A stretch of 64,000 nt of DNA from Streptomyces resistomycificus. Its GTDB lineage: Bacteria; Actinomycetota; Actinomycetes; Streptomycetales; Streptomycetaceae. Below, in pieces: positions 25,930 through 34,130 of the stretch (within the stretch, counting starts at the first letter, position 1; every line of letters starts with the position of its first letter). The notes below the pieces were generated by a model, which worked only from the letters and a program-made list of their open reading frames with translations, searched no databases and was not told where the DNA came from. Both the position numbers and the translations under genes were made by a program. The stretch spans positions 18,411-82,410 of the forward strand of contig NZ_KQ949008.1 of NCBI RefSeq assembly GCF_001514265.1. Direction: 5' to 3'.

Positions 25930-26358
25930 ATGGCAGGGCCGGAACCAGGACACATAGCGAGCAATCCGGCGGGGCAGCCCGTCGGGACGCGACTGAATCA
26001 GCTGCCGGCCGACCTCGGAGGGTCAACCGGCGGAGGGCAGAGAGATCTCGCTTCCTCGCCGAGTGAGAAAAAGGCCGCGGCAAGGGCCATTGAGGATCAC
26101 ATAGAGCCCGAAACCCGCAAGGCCGGCGACTGGGCGGACGCGGAGACCGCCGAGGCCGTCAGGGAGTTCCGTGTCGGATGGCTCACATCGGGAGCATTGA
26201 AGAAGGCACACCAAACGTGGGGTGAGCAGGTCCAAAACCTGATGAACCGACTCGCGTCGGACAAGGCAGCGTTGCGGAGTGCCAACACCGAGTTGCAGGG
26301 CACGGATATCCAAACAGGGGCGAGTGTGCGCTCGACGTCGGTGATCGACGGGTACTGA
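25930..26358 (+). CDS. helical protein, first gene of a WXG100-type cluster
   Basis: 142 residues; GGGGAG lies 5 bases before the ATG. The N-terminal 45 residues are Gly/Pro-rich and disordered. About 50-140 is helical, with AAARAIEDHIEPETRKAGDW and VGWLTSGALKKAHQTWGEQV. The W in a helix turn and the length recall the ESX/WXG100 four-helix proteins that accompany type VII secretion substrates, but the strict WxG turn is not seen. It precedes the large WXG100-like gene by 77 bases on the same strand. Family assignment is tentative. Confidence 0.55.
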   Translation: MAGPEPGHIASNPAGQPVGTRLNQLPADLGGSTGGGQRDLASSPSEKKAAARAIEDHIEPETRKAGDWADAETAEAVREFRVGWLTSGALKKAHQTWGEQVQNLMNRLASDKAALRSANTELQGTDIQTGASVRSTSVIDGY

Positions 26359-26435
26359 CCGGACCGGATGGAGCGCTCAGCAATGAACAGCGTCTCCAAC
26401 TGCCAGGTCGCTACGGCAAGAACAACGGGGAGCCC

Positions 26436-27767
26436 ATGCCGACGTATCACGAGGCCATGACGACAGACCTGTCCACGCTCACCGCGGCCGCGGGTCGCTG
26501 GGACGGGATGGCAAAGGAATTGCACAAGCAGGAGATCGCCTACAAGCGCGACGTCTACGGGATCTCCATGGGCCAGACCTGGAGAGGGCTGAGCGCGGAC
26601 GCCGCCGGCCGTCGCTTCGCCACCACTCACACGGAGTTCCAGAACGCCCAGGTCGAGGCCAAGGCGGTGGCCTCGCTACTGCGCGACGCTCACACACAGT
26701 TCACGGAACTACGCAAGCAGCTGGAGTCGGCCCGAGCGGACGCCGTCGAGGCCGGCATGGCGGTCTCGGACCAGGGCGTGGTCTCCTACGACACCGCAAA
26801 GCTCAGCGACGGTGAGCGCACTGCCCTGCATCACGACCCCGACTATCAGCAGTCCGTACGCACAGCTGTCGTCTCCTGGCAGTCGCGAATCGACCAGTTG
26901 GTCAAGGATTTCGGCGAAGCCGACACCGGCGTCGAGATCGCCCTCTCGGCAGTAGTGATCGACTCCAACTTCAACGACGGCACCCTCACCGGCTTCAACG
27001 GCCAGGCACAGGGCGACATCGAGAAGTACGAAGCCGAAGCGGCGGCGGCCGCCAAGGACTCCCGCACGCAGACCAACGGGTGGAAGTCGGAGGGCAACGC
27101 CAAACTGACAGGGCCCGATGTCGGAGTCACCATCACCTCCGACCCCAAGTACGGCAAGGAGGGATCGGTCAAGGTATACGCCGACCTCTTCCACGCGACC
27201 GCGGACAAGACACTGACCAACGGAGACTGGAAGCTTTCCGGGATAGGCGACGTCTACGGAGGAGTCAGAGCCACCGCGAACTACGGATTCAACGACAAGG
27301 GCATCGTCGGCAAGGCCGAGGCCTCCGCAGGGCTGCGGGCGCTGACCGAAATCCGTGGCGAGTACGGGCCCTACGCCGGTGTCTACGGCCGGGCCGAGGG
27401 CTTCGCCGGCGCCGAGGCGGGGGTCAACGCCAAGGTGACCAAAGAGGAGGTCACCGTCGGCGCCAAGGCATTCGCCGGGGCAAAAGGAACCATCGCCGGT
27501 GGCGGGGAGGTCGCCGGCATCGGCCTCGGCGCATCGGCCGAGGGATGGGCCGGTCCCGGTGCGGAGGCCTGGTGGGGCTACAAGAAGGACGACGACGGAA
27601 CGTTCCACCTTGGCGGTGAGGCCGGCGTCTCCCCCATCCTCGGGGGCTCGGTGGGAGTCGAGATCACTCTCGATCCGGACAAACTGAGCAAGACCGTCGG
27701 CGACGCGGCCGATGCGATCGGGGAGGGCGTCGGCTCCGTCAAGGACAACGTCACCGACTGGTTCTGA
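26436..27767 (+). CDS. WXG100-like N-terminus with long Gly/Ala-rich C-terminal domain
   Basis: 443 residues, no signal peptide. About 1-100 is a helical hairpin with TWRGLSADAAGRRFA, a WxG turn typical of WXG100/LXG proteins; this is followed by long helices to about 210. From about 215 to 420 the sequence becomes rich in G, A, V and alternating polar residues (VYGRAEGFAGAEAGVNAKV, GASAEGWAGPGAEAWWGYKK), suggesting repeated beta-hairpins. It ends in a helix, DAADAIGEGVGSVKDNVTDW. The layout fits a substrate of a type VII (ESX) system whose C-terminus could act as a toxin or structural module; a toxin fold is not recognised. Confidence 0.65.
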   Translation: MPTYHEAMTTDLSTLTAAAGRWDGMAKELHKQEIAYKRDVYGISMGQTWRGLSADAAGRRFATTHTEFQNAQVEAKAVASLLRDAHTQFTELRKQLESARADAVEAGMAVSDQGVVSYDTAKLSDGERTALHHDPDYQQSVRTAVVSWQSRIDQLVKDFGEADTGVEIALSAVVIDSNFNDGTLTGFNGQAQGDIEKYEAEAAAAAKDSRTQTNGWKSEGNAKLTGPDVGVTITSDPKYGKEGSVKVYADLFHATADKTLTNGDWKLSGIGDVYGGVRATANYGFNDKGIVGKAEASAGLRALTEIRGEYGPYAGVYGRAEGFAGAEAGVNAKVTKEEVTVGAKAFAGAKGTIAGGGEVAGIGLGASAEGWAGPGAEAWWGYKKDDDGTFHLGGEAGVSPILGGSVGVEITLDPDKLSKTVGDAADAIGEGVGSVKDNVTDWF

Positions 27768-27794
27768 TCTACTCCCCCTGAAAGGAGGGCCCAC

Positions 27795-28292
27795 ATGCCC
27801 ACGACACTGCCGACGCCCATCGAGTTCCGCCTGCCACAGGGCTGGCTCCCGGCTCAGCCGGAAGGGTTCGAGGCCGCGAACGTGGCCTTCGCTGCGGTGC
27901 ATCCGCAGCCGGATGCCGGGTTCGCCGCGAACATCACGATCGACGGCGAGATACCGCCGGACGCGGTCACGCTGGTCGATCTGGCGAACAGTTCGGTGGA
28001 GCGCCTGCGCGAGGTCGCCGAGTCGGTGACGGTGTCGCACCGCCGCGAGGTCGGCTCCGCTGACGCGCCCGCCCTCACCCAGCGGCTGACCTTCTCCACC
28101 GTCGTCGACGACACGCGCCGCGACCTCGTCCAGTCACAGGTGTACTTGTCCCTGTCCGACATCGGGGATCCACACAAGCGCGCGGTGATCCGGCTGGCTC
28201 TGACCGCCACGGCGGCCCAGCACGACGCCGTCCTGGGAGCCTTTCAGGACTTCGTCCGCACGGTTCGCCCGGACACCGGGGAGGAGGTCTAG
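27795..28292 (+). CDS. LpqN/DcrB-like small protein of the WXG100-type cluster
   Basis: 165 residues, no signal peptide. AAAGGAGG precedes the ATG. The alternating strand-and-helix pattern (IEFRLPQGWLPAQPEGFEA, AANITIDGEI, RREVGSADAPALTQRLTFS, then DAVLGAFQDFVRTVRP) recalls the Mog1p/PsbP-like fold of LpqN/LpqT and DUF1795 proteins. These often accompany secretion or immunity functions. It starts 28 bases after the WXG100-like gene and two bases before the next gene, so it is very likely co-translated. Confidence 0.6.
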   Translation: MPTTLPTPIEFRLPQGWLPAQPEGFEAANVAFAAVHPQPDAGFAANITIDGEIPPDAVTLVDLANSSVERLREVAESVTVSHRREVGSADAPALTQRLTFSTVVDDTRRDLVQSQVYLSLSDIGDPHKRAVIRLALTATAAQHDAVLGAFQDFVRTVRPDTGEEV

Positions 28293-28294
28293 AG

Positions 28295-28759
28295 ATGGGC
28301 CGTCTTTGGGACAAACTGACCGGCACCCAGCACCCCGACAGCGGTGTCGCGCCGCTGTCGAGCGGGGATGTCCGGGCCGCGCTGCTCGCGCTCAACGGGC
28401 CGGACGTGCCATACCGCGTACGGGAAGCTCTCCCAGCCGAGAAAGCCGACCTGGTCGCGGAGTGCCAGATTCCGCGGGTGGGCGTGAGACTCAAGACCCG
28501 GATGCGCCTGGTCCCGGACAAGCAAGAGGTGCGCTTCCTCGACGAACGGTGGGAGAACCGTTCCGCCGGCAACGCCCAAGCGCAGTACGGACGGGGGCAC
28601 GCGCCCGCGGTGTACCGGCAGTGGGAGACCAAGGAGGAACCCGACGGCCGTCGGCGCAAGGTCGAGTCGTTTCGCTTTGACACGCGGGAGATGACGGACC
28701 CCCTGCGAGAAGCGGTCCTCGGCTCCGGATGGACCTACCGGGGCATGTTCCGCTTCTGA
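28295..28759 (+). CDS. hypothetical protein, last gene of the WXG100-type cluster
   Basis: 154 residues, soluble, basic. The start lies two bases after the upstream stop, with GAGGAGG overlapping that gene's end. Notable segments are RAALLALNGPDVPYRVREAL, PRVGVRLKTRMRLVPDKQEV and the C-terminal LREAVLGSGWTYRGMFRF. The family is not recognised. It may be a chaperone or immunity partner of the WXG100-like protein, judged only from its position. Confidence 0.55.
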   Translation: MGRLWDKLTGTQHPDSGVAPLSSGDVRAALLALNGPDVPYRVREALPAEKADLVAECQIPRVGVRLKTRMRLVPDKQEVRFLDERWENRSAGNAQAQYGRGHAPAVYRQWETKEEPDGRRRKVESFRFDTREMTDPLREAVLGSGWTYRGMFRF

Positions 28760-28895
28760 CCGGCCAGGATGGCGTTGGCGTGTACCTCGGCACAAACTGT
28801 CCACGTGAGGCTGGTAGGGGTCGAGTTGGCCGGCCCGGGCTGGCGCCTTCCGGTCAGCAGCTGTTCGAGATCTGGAGATGGGCTCGACCATGCCG

Positions 28896-29120
28896 GTCCC
28901 GCCGGAGATCAACCATGAAACGCTCGGTGCCGACCGGCTCGTGGTCGCGTCCCGCCCGGACCACCCCTGCGTAGGCGCCCCGTCGACCGCTGAACGCTAC
29001 GCCGCCGCTGGCCACGTCATTGTGTCCCGTCGCGGCCGGACTGAGGAGCCGATCGGCGTTGCCCTCAAAAACCTCGGCCTGCGGCGCAGAGTTGTTGCAT
29101 CTGTCCCCCACCAGCACGGC
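28896..29120 (+). pseudogene. LysR-type regulator, substrate-domain fragment
   Basis: Reads EINHETLGADRLVVASRPDH, AERYAAAGHVIVSRRGR and LGLRRRVVASVP, the middle of a LysR substrate-binding domain. There is no HTH domain upstream, and the frame then runs into unrelated sequence. A deletion remnant. Confidence 0.75.
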
Positions 29121-29339
29121 AGGACTGCATCATTGCAGCACCACGCTCTTGCACAGCACGTAAACGATGCCCCGCCATGCAGCACGGATGCGCTCTTGGA
29201 TGGGCGGGTATACGACCCACGGGCCTGTCAGACGAAATGGCTCTACGGTCGCGTGGGTGCGGCTTGGGGCCTTGCGGGGTGGGCTGATCGTGTCACGGTT
29301 GCGCCCCTCGCACTGGATGGGAGGGGCGCCCGTGCGTGG

Positions 29340-29615
29340 TCAGCCGGCCTGCCTCTGCTCACGGAGTTCGTGGACGGTGGCGGTGAGGGTGCCGTCTTGC
29401 TGCTCGTAGTGGGAGAGGGCGACGCCGAGCCCGAAGAAGGTGGGTGCCCACTGGCCCACGAAGATCCCCCACCTGTCGGCGCGGGCGATGCCGGCGCCGG
29501 GTTCCATGGTGAGGCTGCCCATCCAGCTGGCGATGGAGAGGCCGATGCTGCCGAGGGCGGCCATGTAGGCGTGTTCGCTGCGGATGCCCATGTCGTGCAT
29601 CTTCTTGATGACCAT
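29340..29615 (-). CDS. small membrane protein
   Basis: 91 residues from the ATG at 29615 (GGAG 7 bases upstream). Two hydrophobic segments: AALGSIGLSIASWMGSL and WGIFVGQWAPTFFGLGVAL. The N-terminus (MVIKKMHDMGIRSEHAYMA) and the polar C-terminus (LTATVHELREQRQAG) are charged. Proteins of this size and layout are frequent in Streptomyces and uncharacterised. It lies 152 bases from the left end of the IS element. Confidence 0.6.
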   Translation of the reverse strand: MVIKKMHDMGIRSEHAYMAALGSIGLSIASWMGSLTMEPGAGIARADRWGIFVGQWAPTFFGLGVALSHYEQQDGTLTATVHELREQRQAG

Positions 29616-29767
29616 GCTGTGCTCCGTTCGCGAGGGGGTTGTTTGCCCGTGTTCCTCGCATCGGCCACACCTATTCATCACTTTCGCGTGGATATGTGAC
29701 GCGGGTGGTTGTCGCGTAGCCTGATGCTGTTCGGGGCTGTTGCGGAGGTCTGCCATGCCCCGACTTA

Positions 29768-29784
29768 GACGTCATCTCATTTGG
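29768..29784 (-). repeat. IS left terminal inverted repeat
   Basis: GACGTCATCTCATTTGG, perfect match to the reverse complement of the right end. TTA lies directly outside. It contains the last codon and stop of the transposase. Confidence 0.92.
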
Positions 29785-30561
29785 CGAGCCTGCGGTAGCA
29801 GATGAGGGTGCAGGCGATGCTGGTGAAGGCGAGGAAGTGGTCGGCTTTGCGTTCGTAGCGGCGGTGGAGGCGGCGGCAGCCGACGAGCCAAGCCATGGTG
29901 CGTTCGATGGTCCAGCGGTAGCGGCCCAGTCGCTGTGAGAGCTCGATCCCTTTGCGGGCGATGCGGTGAGTGATGCCGCGTCCGCGTAACCATCGCCGCA
30001 GGTGGGGGTAGTCATAGCCCTTGTCCGCGTGGAGCTTGTCCGGCTTGCGGCGTCTGCGTCCGCGGCGGGAGCGGATCGGCGGTATGCCCTTGACCAAGGG
30101 GATCAGGGCTTGGCTGTCGTGCAGGTTCGCGCCCGAGATTCCGACGGATATGGGCAGACCGGTCCGCTCGGTGACCAGATAGATCTTCGAGCCGTACTTG
30201 CCCCGGTCCACAGGATTCGGACCTGTCAGGTCCCCCTTTTCAAGGCCCGCATGTTCACTGAGTCGATCGCGCAGCGGGTCCAGTCCAGCTCTCCGCGAGC
30301 GCCGAGCTCGTCGAGCACCAGGCGGTGGAGCTTGGCCCACAGCCGGGCCTTCGACCACTCGCTGAACCGCCGATGAGCCGTCGCCCCTGACAGCCCGAAA
30401 GATGCTGTCGGCAGTTGCTGCCACGTGCAGCCCGACGTGGCCACGAACACGATCGCCGCCAGCACCTCCCGGTCCCCATGACGACGCCGACCACCGCCCT
30501 GAGGCCGCGACGGCGCCTCCGGCACCACCCGCCGGAACAGCTCCCACAGCTCATCCGGCAC
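29777..30561 (-). CDS. IS5 family DDE transposase, two frames joined by -1 frameshift
   Basis: orfA (30561 to 30226, GTG start, 111 residues) has the N-terminal IS5 domain VPDELWELFRRVVPEAPSRP, GCTWQQLPTASFGLSG and the first catalytic Asp in RCAIDSVNMRA. orfB (from about 30235 to 29777) supplies the rest: GKYGSKIYLVTE, the second Asp in LHADKGYDYPHLR and the Glu in YRWTIERTMAWLV. The shift site is a run of four A and five G (30240-30232, read on the minus strand), where a -1 slip moves from orfA to orfB before the orfA stop at 30226. Thus the enzyme is probably active through programmed frameshifting. It follows the passenger gene by 33 bases. Confidence 0.88.
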
Positions 30562-30594
30562 CAGCCGCTCAACAATCCCCCTGACCTGTCGCGC

Positions 30595-31062
30595 CTACGA
30601 CTCGCTCGAGCAGATAGTCCCAATCCAGGTCGCCTGGAGATCACGGCAGACAAGGGTGAGGGTGCCGTACCAACAGGCGATCTCGTGGCTGCAGCCGTCC
30701 CTGTGCGGCAAAATCTCGTCGAGAATCACAGCCCCGAGGTCCGCTCCCCGGTCCTCGTCGGCGGGATCGATGATGATGCCGGACACCCCCGCGTAGCGGA
30801 TCAGCAGGTCCTGGTCGTGCTTCCAGCAGTTGTGCTGGAACTCGACCTCCATCTCCTCACGGCCGGCACCCCGGACGGCCCGAAGCGTCAAATCCTTCAC
30901 ACATCGCCTGCTGCGGAAGTCGTAGTGGTCCGCGTCCGTGGCGAAAGCCCGGGCGCCTGGCGGCAGGTCACAGGAGATCAAGGGCAGGTGGCTCAGGTAG
31001 CGAGCCGGGTCCAAGACCCCCGACAGGTCACCGACCTGCGCATCGAGATTGACGTACTCCAT
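30595..31062 (-). CDS. passenger gene inside the IS5-type element, unknown function
   Basis: 155 residues from the ATG at 31062 with GAGGG upstream. Soluble, acidic. Segments: YVNLDAQVGDLSGVLDPARY, FRSRRCVKDLTLRAV, MEVEFQHNCWKHDQDLLIRY and LVCRDLQATWIGTICSSES; several cysteines and a mix of strands and helices. The family is not recognised; the size and composition resemble small immunity-type or ligand-binding domains, which is a guess. It shares orientation with the transposase and lies within the terminal repeats, so it moves with the element. Confidence 0.7.
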   Translation of the reverse strand: MEYVNLDAQVGDLSGVLDPARYLSHLPLISCDLPPGARAFATDADHYDFRSRRCVKDLTLRAVRGAGREEMEVEFQHNCWKHDQDLLIRYAGVSGIIIDPADEDRGADLGAVILDEILPHRDGCSHEIACWYGTLTLVCRDLQATWIGTICSSES

Positions 31063-31119
31063 CGGTCTTCGCCCTCGCTCACGACTTCCCACTGGTCGAC
31101 GAATCGTCGCACAGACGCA

Positions 31120-31136
31120 CCAAATGAGATGACGTC
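31120..31136 (+). repeat. IS right terminal inverted repeat
   Basis: CCAAATGAGATGACGTC, perfect complement of the left end; TTA follows at 31137-31139 as target duplication. Confidence 0.92.
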
Positions 31137-31429
31137 TTACTTGGCCCGGCGCCACGTCGTTTGGCCTGGTCATTTCCCGGAACTAACAGTTGAGCGTTTG
31201 CCTGACCTGCATGGAGAGCGCGGCCGGGGCCCGCTTGCTGCGACATCGCATCCTGGCGTGATCGTCACGCGGGACGCCGCAGGCGGGTCGCCGATGGCGA
31301 AATTCGGCCCGTCGGCCTCGGCCTCGACGGTGAGGTCGCGGGACGTGGCATATCGTCGCCCCGCTCGGCGAATATTGCGCCTACAGGATGCCACCTCAGC
31401 CGGCTGGCACTCACGCCGCGTAACCCCGG
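31137..31429. other. gap right of the IS element
   Basis: About 290 bases. No gene recognised; likely flanking sequence of the decayed locus into which the element inserted. Confidence 0.35.
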
Positions 31430-31609
31430 GTCGAGCTACAGGACGGCCCGGTGCGCCAGGACATGCTGGCACGCGAGGTGAGCGGGGACCAGAAGGCCCT
31501 GTGGTGGGCCCGGGCTGTCGCGGCGTTCCCCGACTACACCGAGTACCAGAAGAACACGGACCGTGAGATCCCGGTCCTCGTTCTGGAGCCGGCGGCCCAC
31601 GAGCACTGA
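31430..31609 (+). pseudogene. F420-dependent nitroreductase-like (DUF385), C-terminal fragment
   Basis: The last 59 codons read VELQDGPVRQDMLAREVSGD, LWWARAVAAFPDYTEYQKNT and DREIPVLVLEP, the conserved end of deazaflavin-dependent nitroreductases (AVAAYPDYAEYQ..TDRxIPVFVLEP). No N-terminal part or start is found, so a 5' deletion has occurred. Confidence 0.75.
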
Positions 31610-31997
31610 CCCGGCAGCCGGTTCAGCCCGTGGATCCTCCGCCGCCTGGTGGTGGCAACACCAGCGTCGGACCCCACCTGACGGCGATCAGCTCGAATCC
31701 CCGTGGCCGGCCAGTGCGCGCCCGGCCTGCCTGGACGAAGCAGCCTGCCTGCACGTCACGGACGACCGCGGCATCGATGTCCCCGGCAGCCTGGCCCACG
31801 ACGAGACCCACGCCTGAGCACCACGCCCCGGCCGAGGCCGGCGGCCGCCGGGTGCGCATACGGCTCCGACCCGCTACCGGGCAACGGCGCCCGCGTCGCC
31901 AGCACGCGGATCGCCCAAGCACGGTCCGCCGACTGATGGCGCAGCCCACTACTCGAATCCACCGACCGGCCTGACGGCCGTCACGAAGGAGTACCTG
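31610..31997. other. gap between two pseudogenes
   Basis: About 390 bases with no recognisable gene. AAGGAG at its right end is the ribosome binding site for the truncated aldo-keto reductase. Confidence 0.35.
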
Positions 31998-32204
31998 ATG
32001 AAGTACGTATCACTGGGCGGGCTCGATGTCTCTCGCATCGGGCTGGGAGCCATGACCATGGCCGGCATGTACACCACGGGTGGCGGGCTCGATGACGCCG
32101 AATCGATCCGCACCATCCACCGAGCCCTGGAACTCGGAGTCACCCACATCGACACCGCCGAGATCTACGGCCCCTTCCACAGCGAGGAAATTGTCGGCAA
32201 GGCA
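31998..32204 (+). pseudogene. aldo/keto reductase, N-terminal fragment
   Basis: A proper start (ATG with AAGGAG) followed by MKYVSLGGLDVSRIGLGAMT, ESIRTIHRALELGVTHIDTA and EIYGPFHSEEIVGKA, the canonical first 70 residues of the family, including the Asp and Tyr of the active site (HIDTAEIYG). At VGKA the similarity stops; the enzyme should continue for about 260 residues more. The sequence fused after it is the leader of the YCII gene, so a deletion joined the two. Confidence 0.85.
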
Positions 32205-32290
32205 CGGAATGCCGGCTCGTCCGGAGCGCGGGGCCATCGTCGCCGAAAGCCAGTTGAGATGGTGCCCTTGATGAGGAAGGGTCCGTGGTC

Positions 32291-32839
32291 ATGGAGTTCT
32301 TCTGCTACCACCGTGATCGGCCCGGCTCCCTCGCGTTACGCGAGGAGTTGCTGGAGGAGCACTGGTCCTACATGGACCGGTACGCGAAGGAGCTGATCGC
32401 TCGCGGCCCGACCTTCGCCGATGACGGTGAAACACCCACCGGTAGCGTGCACATCGTCGACCTGCCCGATCCCGCCGCCGCCCGCGCGTTCGCCTTCGAC
32501 GAGCCCAACTACCAGGCCGGCGCGTACCGGGACGTGCTGCTGCGGCGGTGGCGCAACGTGCTGGGGCGCACCATGTGGGACTTCCCCGGTGGCCGGACCG
32601 GTGGCAACCGGTATCTGGTCCTCGGCCTCGGCGAGGGCCCGGCCGCCGACCTTGCCCTGCCACTCGACCGGGAGGGACTGGTCGCGTACGGGCCGCTGCT
32701 GTCCGACGACGGCGACACCTGGCTGGGTACGGCGGTGCTGCTCAGGGCCCCCGATCCGGACACGGCACGAGCCGTCCTGACTCCGGACCGGTACGCGGCC
32801 ATCGAAGTCCACGACTGGGAGTTCGGCGGGCGCCGATGA
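32291..32839 (+). CDS. YCII-related domain protein (two halves)
   Basis: 182 residues from the ATG at 32291 with AGGAAGGG upstream (a GTG two codons earlier is possible). The first half, MEFFCYHRDRPGSLALREEL through HIVDLPDPAAARAFAFDEPN, is a typical YCII fold. The second half repeats it (NRYLVLGLG, then APDPDTARAVLTPDRYAAIE). YCII proteins are small ferredoxin-like enzymes or ligand binders; the catalytic His is not certain. The stop overlaps the start of the next tiny gene (ATGA). A frameshifted relative is at 47272-47597. Confidence 0.85.
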   Translation: MEFFCYHRDRPGSLALREELLEEHWSYMDRYAKELIARGPTFADDGETPTGSVHIVDLPDPAAARAFAFDEPNYQAGAYRDVLLRRWRNVLGRTMWDFPGGRTGGNRYLVLGLGEGPAADLALPLDREGLVAYGPLLSDDGDTWLGTAVLLRAPDPDTARAVLTPDRYAAIEVHDWEFGGRR

Positions 32840-32946
32840 GCCACGAGGGCACGGGGCACGAAGGCACGGGGCACGAAGGCACCGGGCACGAAGGCACCGG
32901 GTTGACGTCATCTCCGGAACACACTGACCGCGGACAGGAGCGGTGA
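32836..32946 (+). CDS. 36-residue HEGTG tandem-repeat peptide
   Basis: The open frame MSHEGTGHEGTGHEGTG, HEGTG, then LTSSPEHTDRGQER contains four perfect pentapeptides HEGTG. The ATG overlaps the stop of the YCII gene (ATGA, 32836-32839). Its own stop overlaps the GTG start of the SGNH gene (GTGA, 32943-32946). Coupling on both sides is the best argument that it is translated, at least as a bridge for ribosomes. The regularly spaced His and Glu could bind metal; this is speculation. It may also be only a linker produced by repeat expansion. Confidence 0.55.
   Translation: MSHEGTGHEGTGHEGTGHEGTGLTSSPEHTDRGQER
32842..32901 (+). repeat. four tandem 15-bp units encoding HEGTG
   Basis: Units at 32842, 32857, 32872 and 32887, each of the form CACGARGGCACSGGG; the last two are identical. 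The repeat length is a multiple of three, so copy changes keep the frame. Confidence 0.92.
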
Positions 32947-34094
32947 CGGTGGCGCTGCAAGCGGTTCCACTGGTGGGCGGGCCCGTGGAGTTCCGGGGTG
33001 CGCTGGACCTGGAGACCACACAGGCAGGGGTGATGCCGCGCCGGTTGCCCGCGTGGACCAAGGAGCAGTACCAGGACCCGTCGGTCTACGGGGTGACCGT
33101 GATGCCTTCGGGGGTGCGGCTGGTGTTCCGCACTGACGCGCGCGCATTGGAGTTTGAGGTACTCACCTCCACCGGCCAGCTGGACTCCGACCCCCACCCT
33201 CGCCCGACCGGGATGCTGGAGTTGCTGGTGGACGGCGCCTTGGCCGGGCGTCAGCAGGCGCCGGTGGGCAACGTGCTGCGGATGGCGGGCCCCGGGGCCG
33301 TACAGCGCCTCATCCCGGGCGAGCCAGGGACCGTACGGTTCTCCGGGCTGCCGGCCGACATGAAGCGCGTCGAGTTGTGGCTGCCACAGCAGACCCCGAC
33401 GGAACTGGTGGCACTGCGCGCTGACGGCGAGGTGCTGGCACCGCTGCCGGACGGGCGGCGCCGCTGGGTACACCACGGAAGTTCCATCAGCCACTGCATC
33501 GAGGCTGACGGTCCGACCGGGACCTGGCCGGTGGTGGCAGCCGCGCTCGGAGGGGTGGAGGTGATCAACCTCAGCCAGGCGGGCAACGCGCTACTGGATC
33601 CCTATGTCGCCCGGACGATCCGCGATACGCCCGCCGACCTGATCAGCCTCAAGGTGGGCATCAACATCGTGAGCCTGTCCGCCTTCCGGCTGCGGACGTT
33701 CGGCCCGGCGGTACACGGGTTCCTGGACACGATCCGGGATGGACACCCGGACACCCCGCTGCTGTTGGTCTCACCGGTGAGCTGTCCGGCCCTGGAGGAG
33801 GCCCCCGGTCCGACCACGACCGGCCCGGACGGGAGGCTCACCGCCCTGGGCGACCCGGCCGATGTGGCCCGCGGGGCATTGTCGCTGGCGGTGGTCCGTG
33901 CCGAGCTGGCCCGGATAGCGGCGGCACGACAGACGTCTGATCCCCACCTCCACTATCTCGACGGACGCGAGCTGCTCGGCCCGGACGAGACAGATGACCT
34001 GGCCGACGGCCTTCACCCCACCGCCGCCGCATACCGTCGAATGGGCAAGCGCTTCGCAGCCCATGCCTTCGCGCCCGACGGTCCCTTCCGCTGA
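32943..34094 (+). CDS. SGNH/GDSL-type esterase with N-terminal jelly-roll domain
   Basis: 383 residues, GTG start overlapping the stop of the HEGTG peptide. About 1-165 is a beta-sandwich (VEFRGALDLETTQAGVMPRR). The esterase part begins at WVHHGSSISHC, with the nucleophile serine at about 181. Block III is the Asn in LKVGINIVSL, and the acid-base pair is Asp355-His358 in DGLHPT. The two-domain form is like CE2-type or related SGNH esterases that remove acyl groups from carbohydrates or small molecules. No signal peptide, so probably intracellular. Co-translated with a YCII protein. Confidence 0.88.
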   Translation: MTVALQAVPLVGGPVEFRGALDLETTQAGVMPRRLPAWTKEQYQDPSVYGVTVMPSGVRLVFRTDARALEFEVLTSTGQLDSDPHPRPTGMLELLVDGALAGRQQAPVGNVLRMAGPGAVQRLIPGEPGTVRFSGLPADMKRVELWLPQQTPTELVALRADGEVLAPLPDGRRRWVHHGSSISHCIEADGPTGTWPVVAAALGGVEVINLSQAGNALLDPYVARTIRDTPADLISLKVGINIVSLSAFRLRTFGPAVHGFLDTIRDGHPDTPLLLVSPVSCPALEEAPGPTTTGPDGRLTALGDPADVARGALSLAVVRAELARIAAARQTSDPHLHYLDGRELLGPDETDDLADGLHPTAAAYRRMGKRFAAHAFAPDGPFR

Positions 34095-34130
34095 GTGAGG
34101 GGGACTCCACATCCTGCGCCCGGTGTTGCG

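Larger units (their letters stand above)
29768..31136 (-). mobile_element. IS5-type element (1369 bp) carrying a passenger gene
   Basis: Both ends are defined: a 17-bp perfect terminal inverted repeat (GACGTCATCTCATTTGG at the left, its reverse complement at the right) and a directly repeated TTA on each side (29765-29767 and 31137-31139), the target duplication. The transposase is split into two overlapping frames with a -1 shift, usual in several IS5 subgroups, and its stop codon lies inside the left repeat. Such elements normally measure about 800-900 bp. The extra length is a second gene (30595-31062) between the transposase start and the right repeat. Recent by the quality of its ends. 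Confidence 0.88.
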
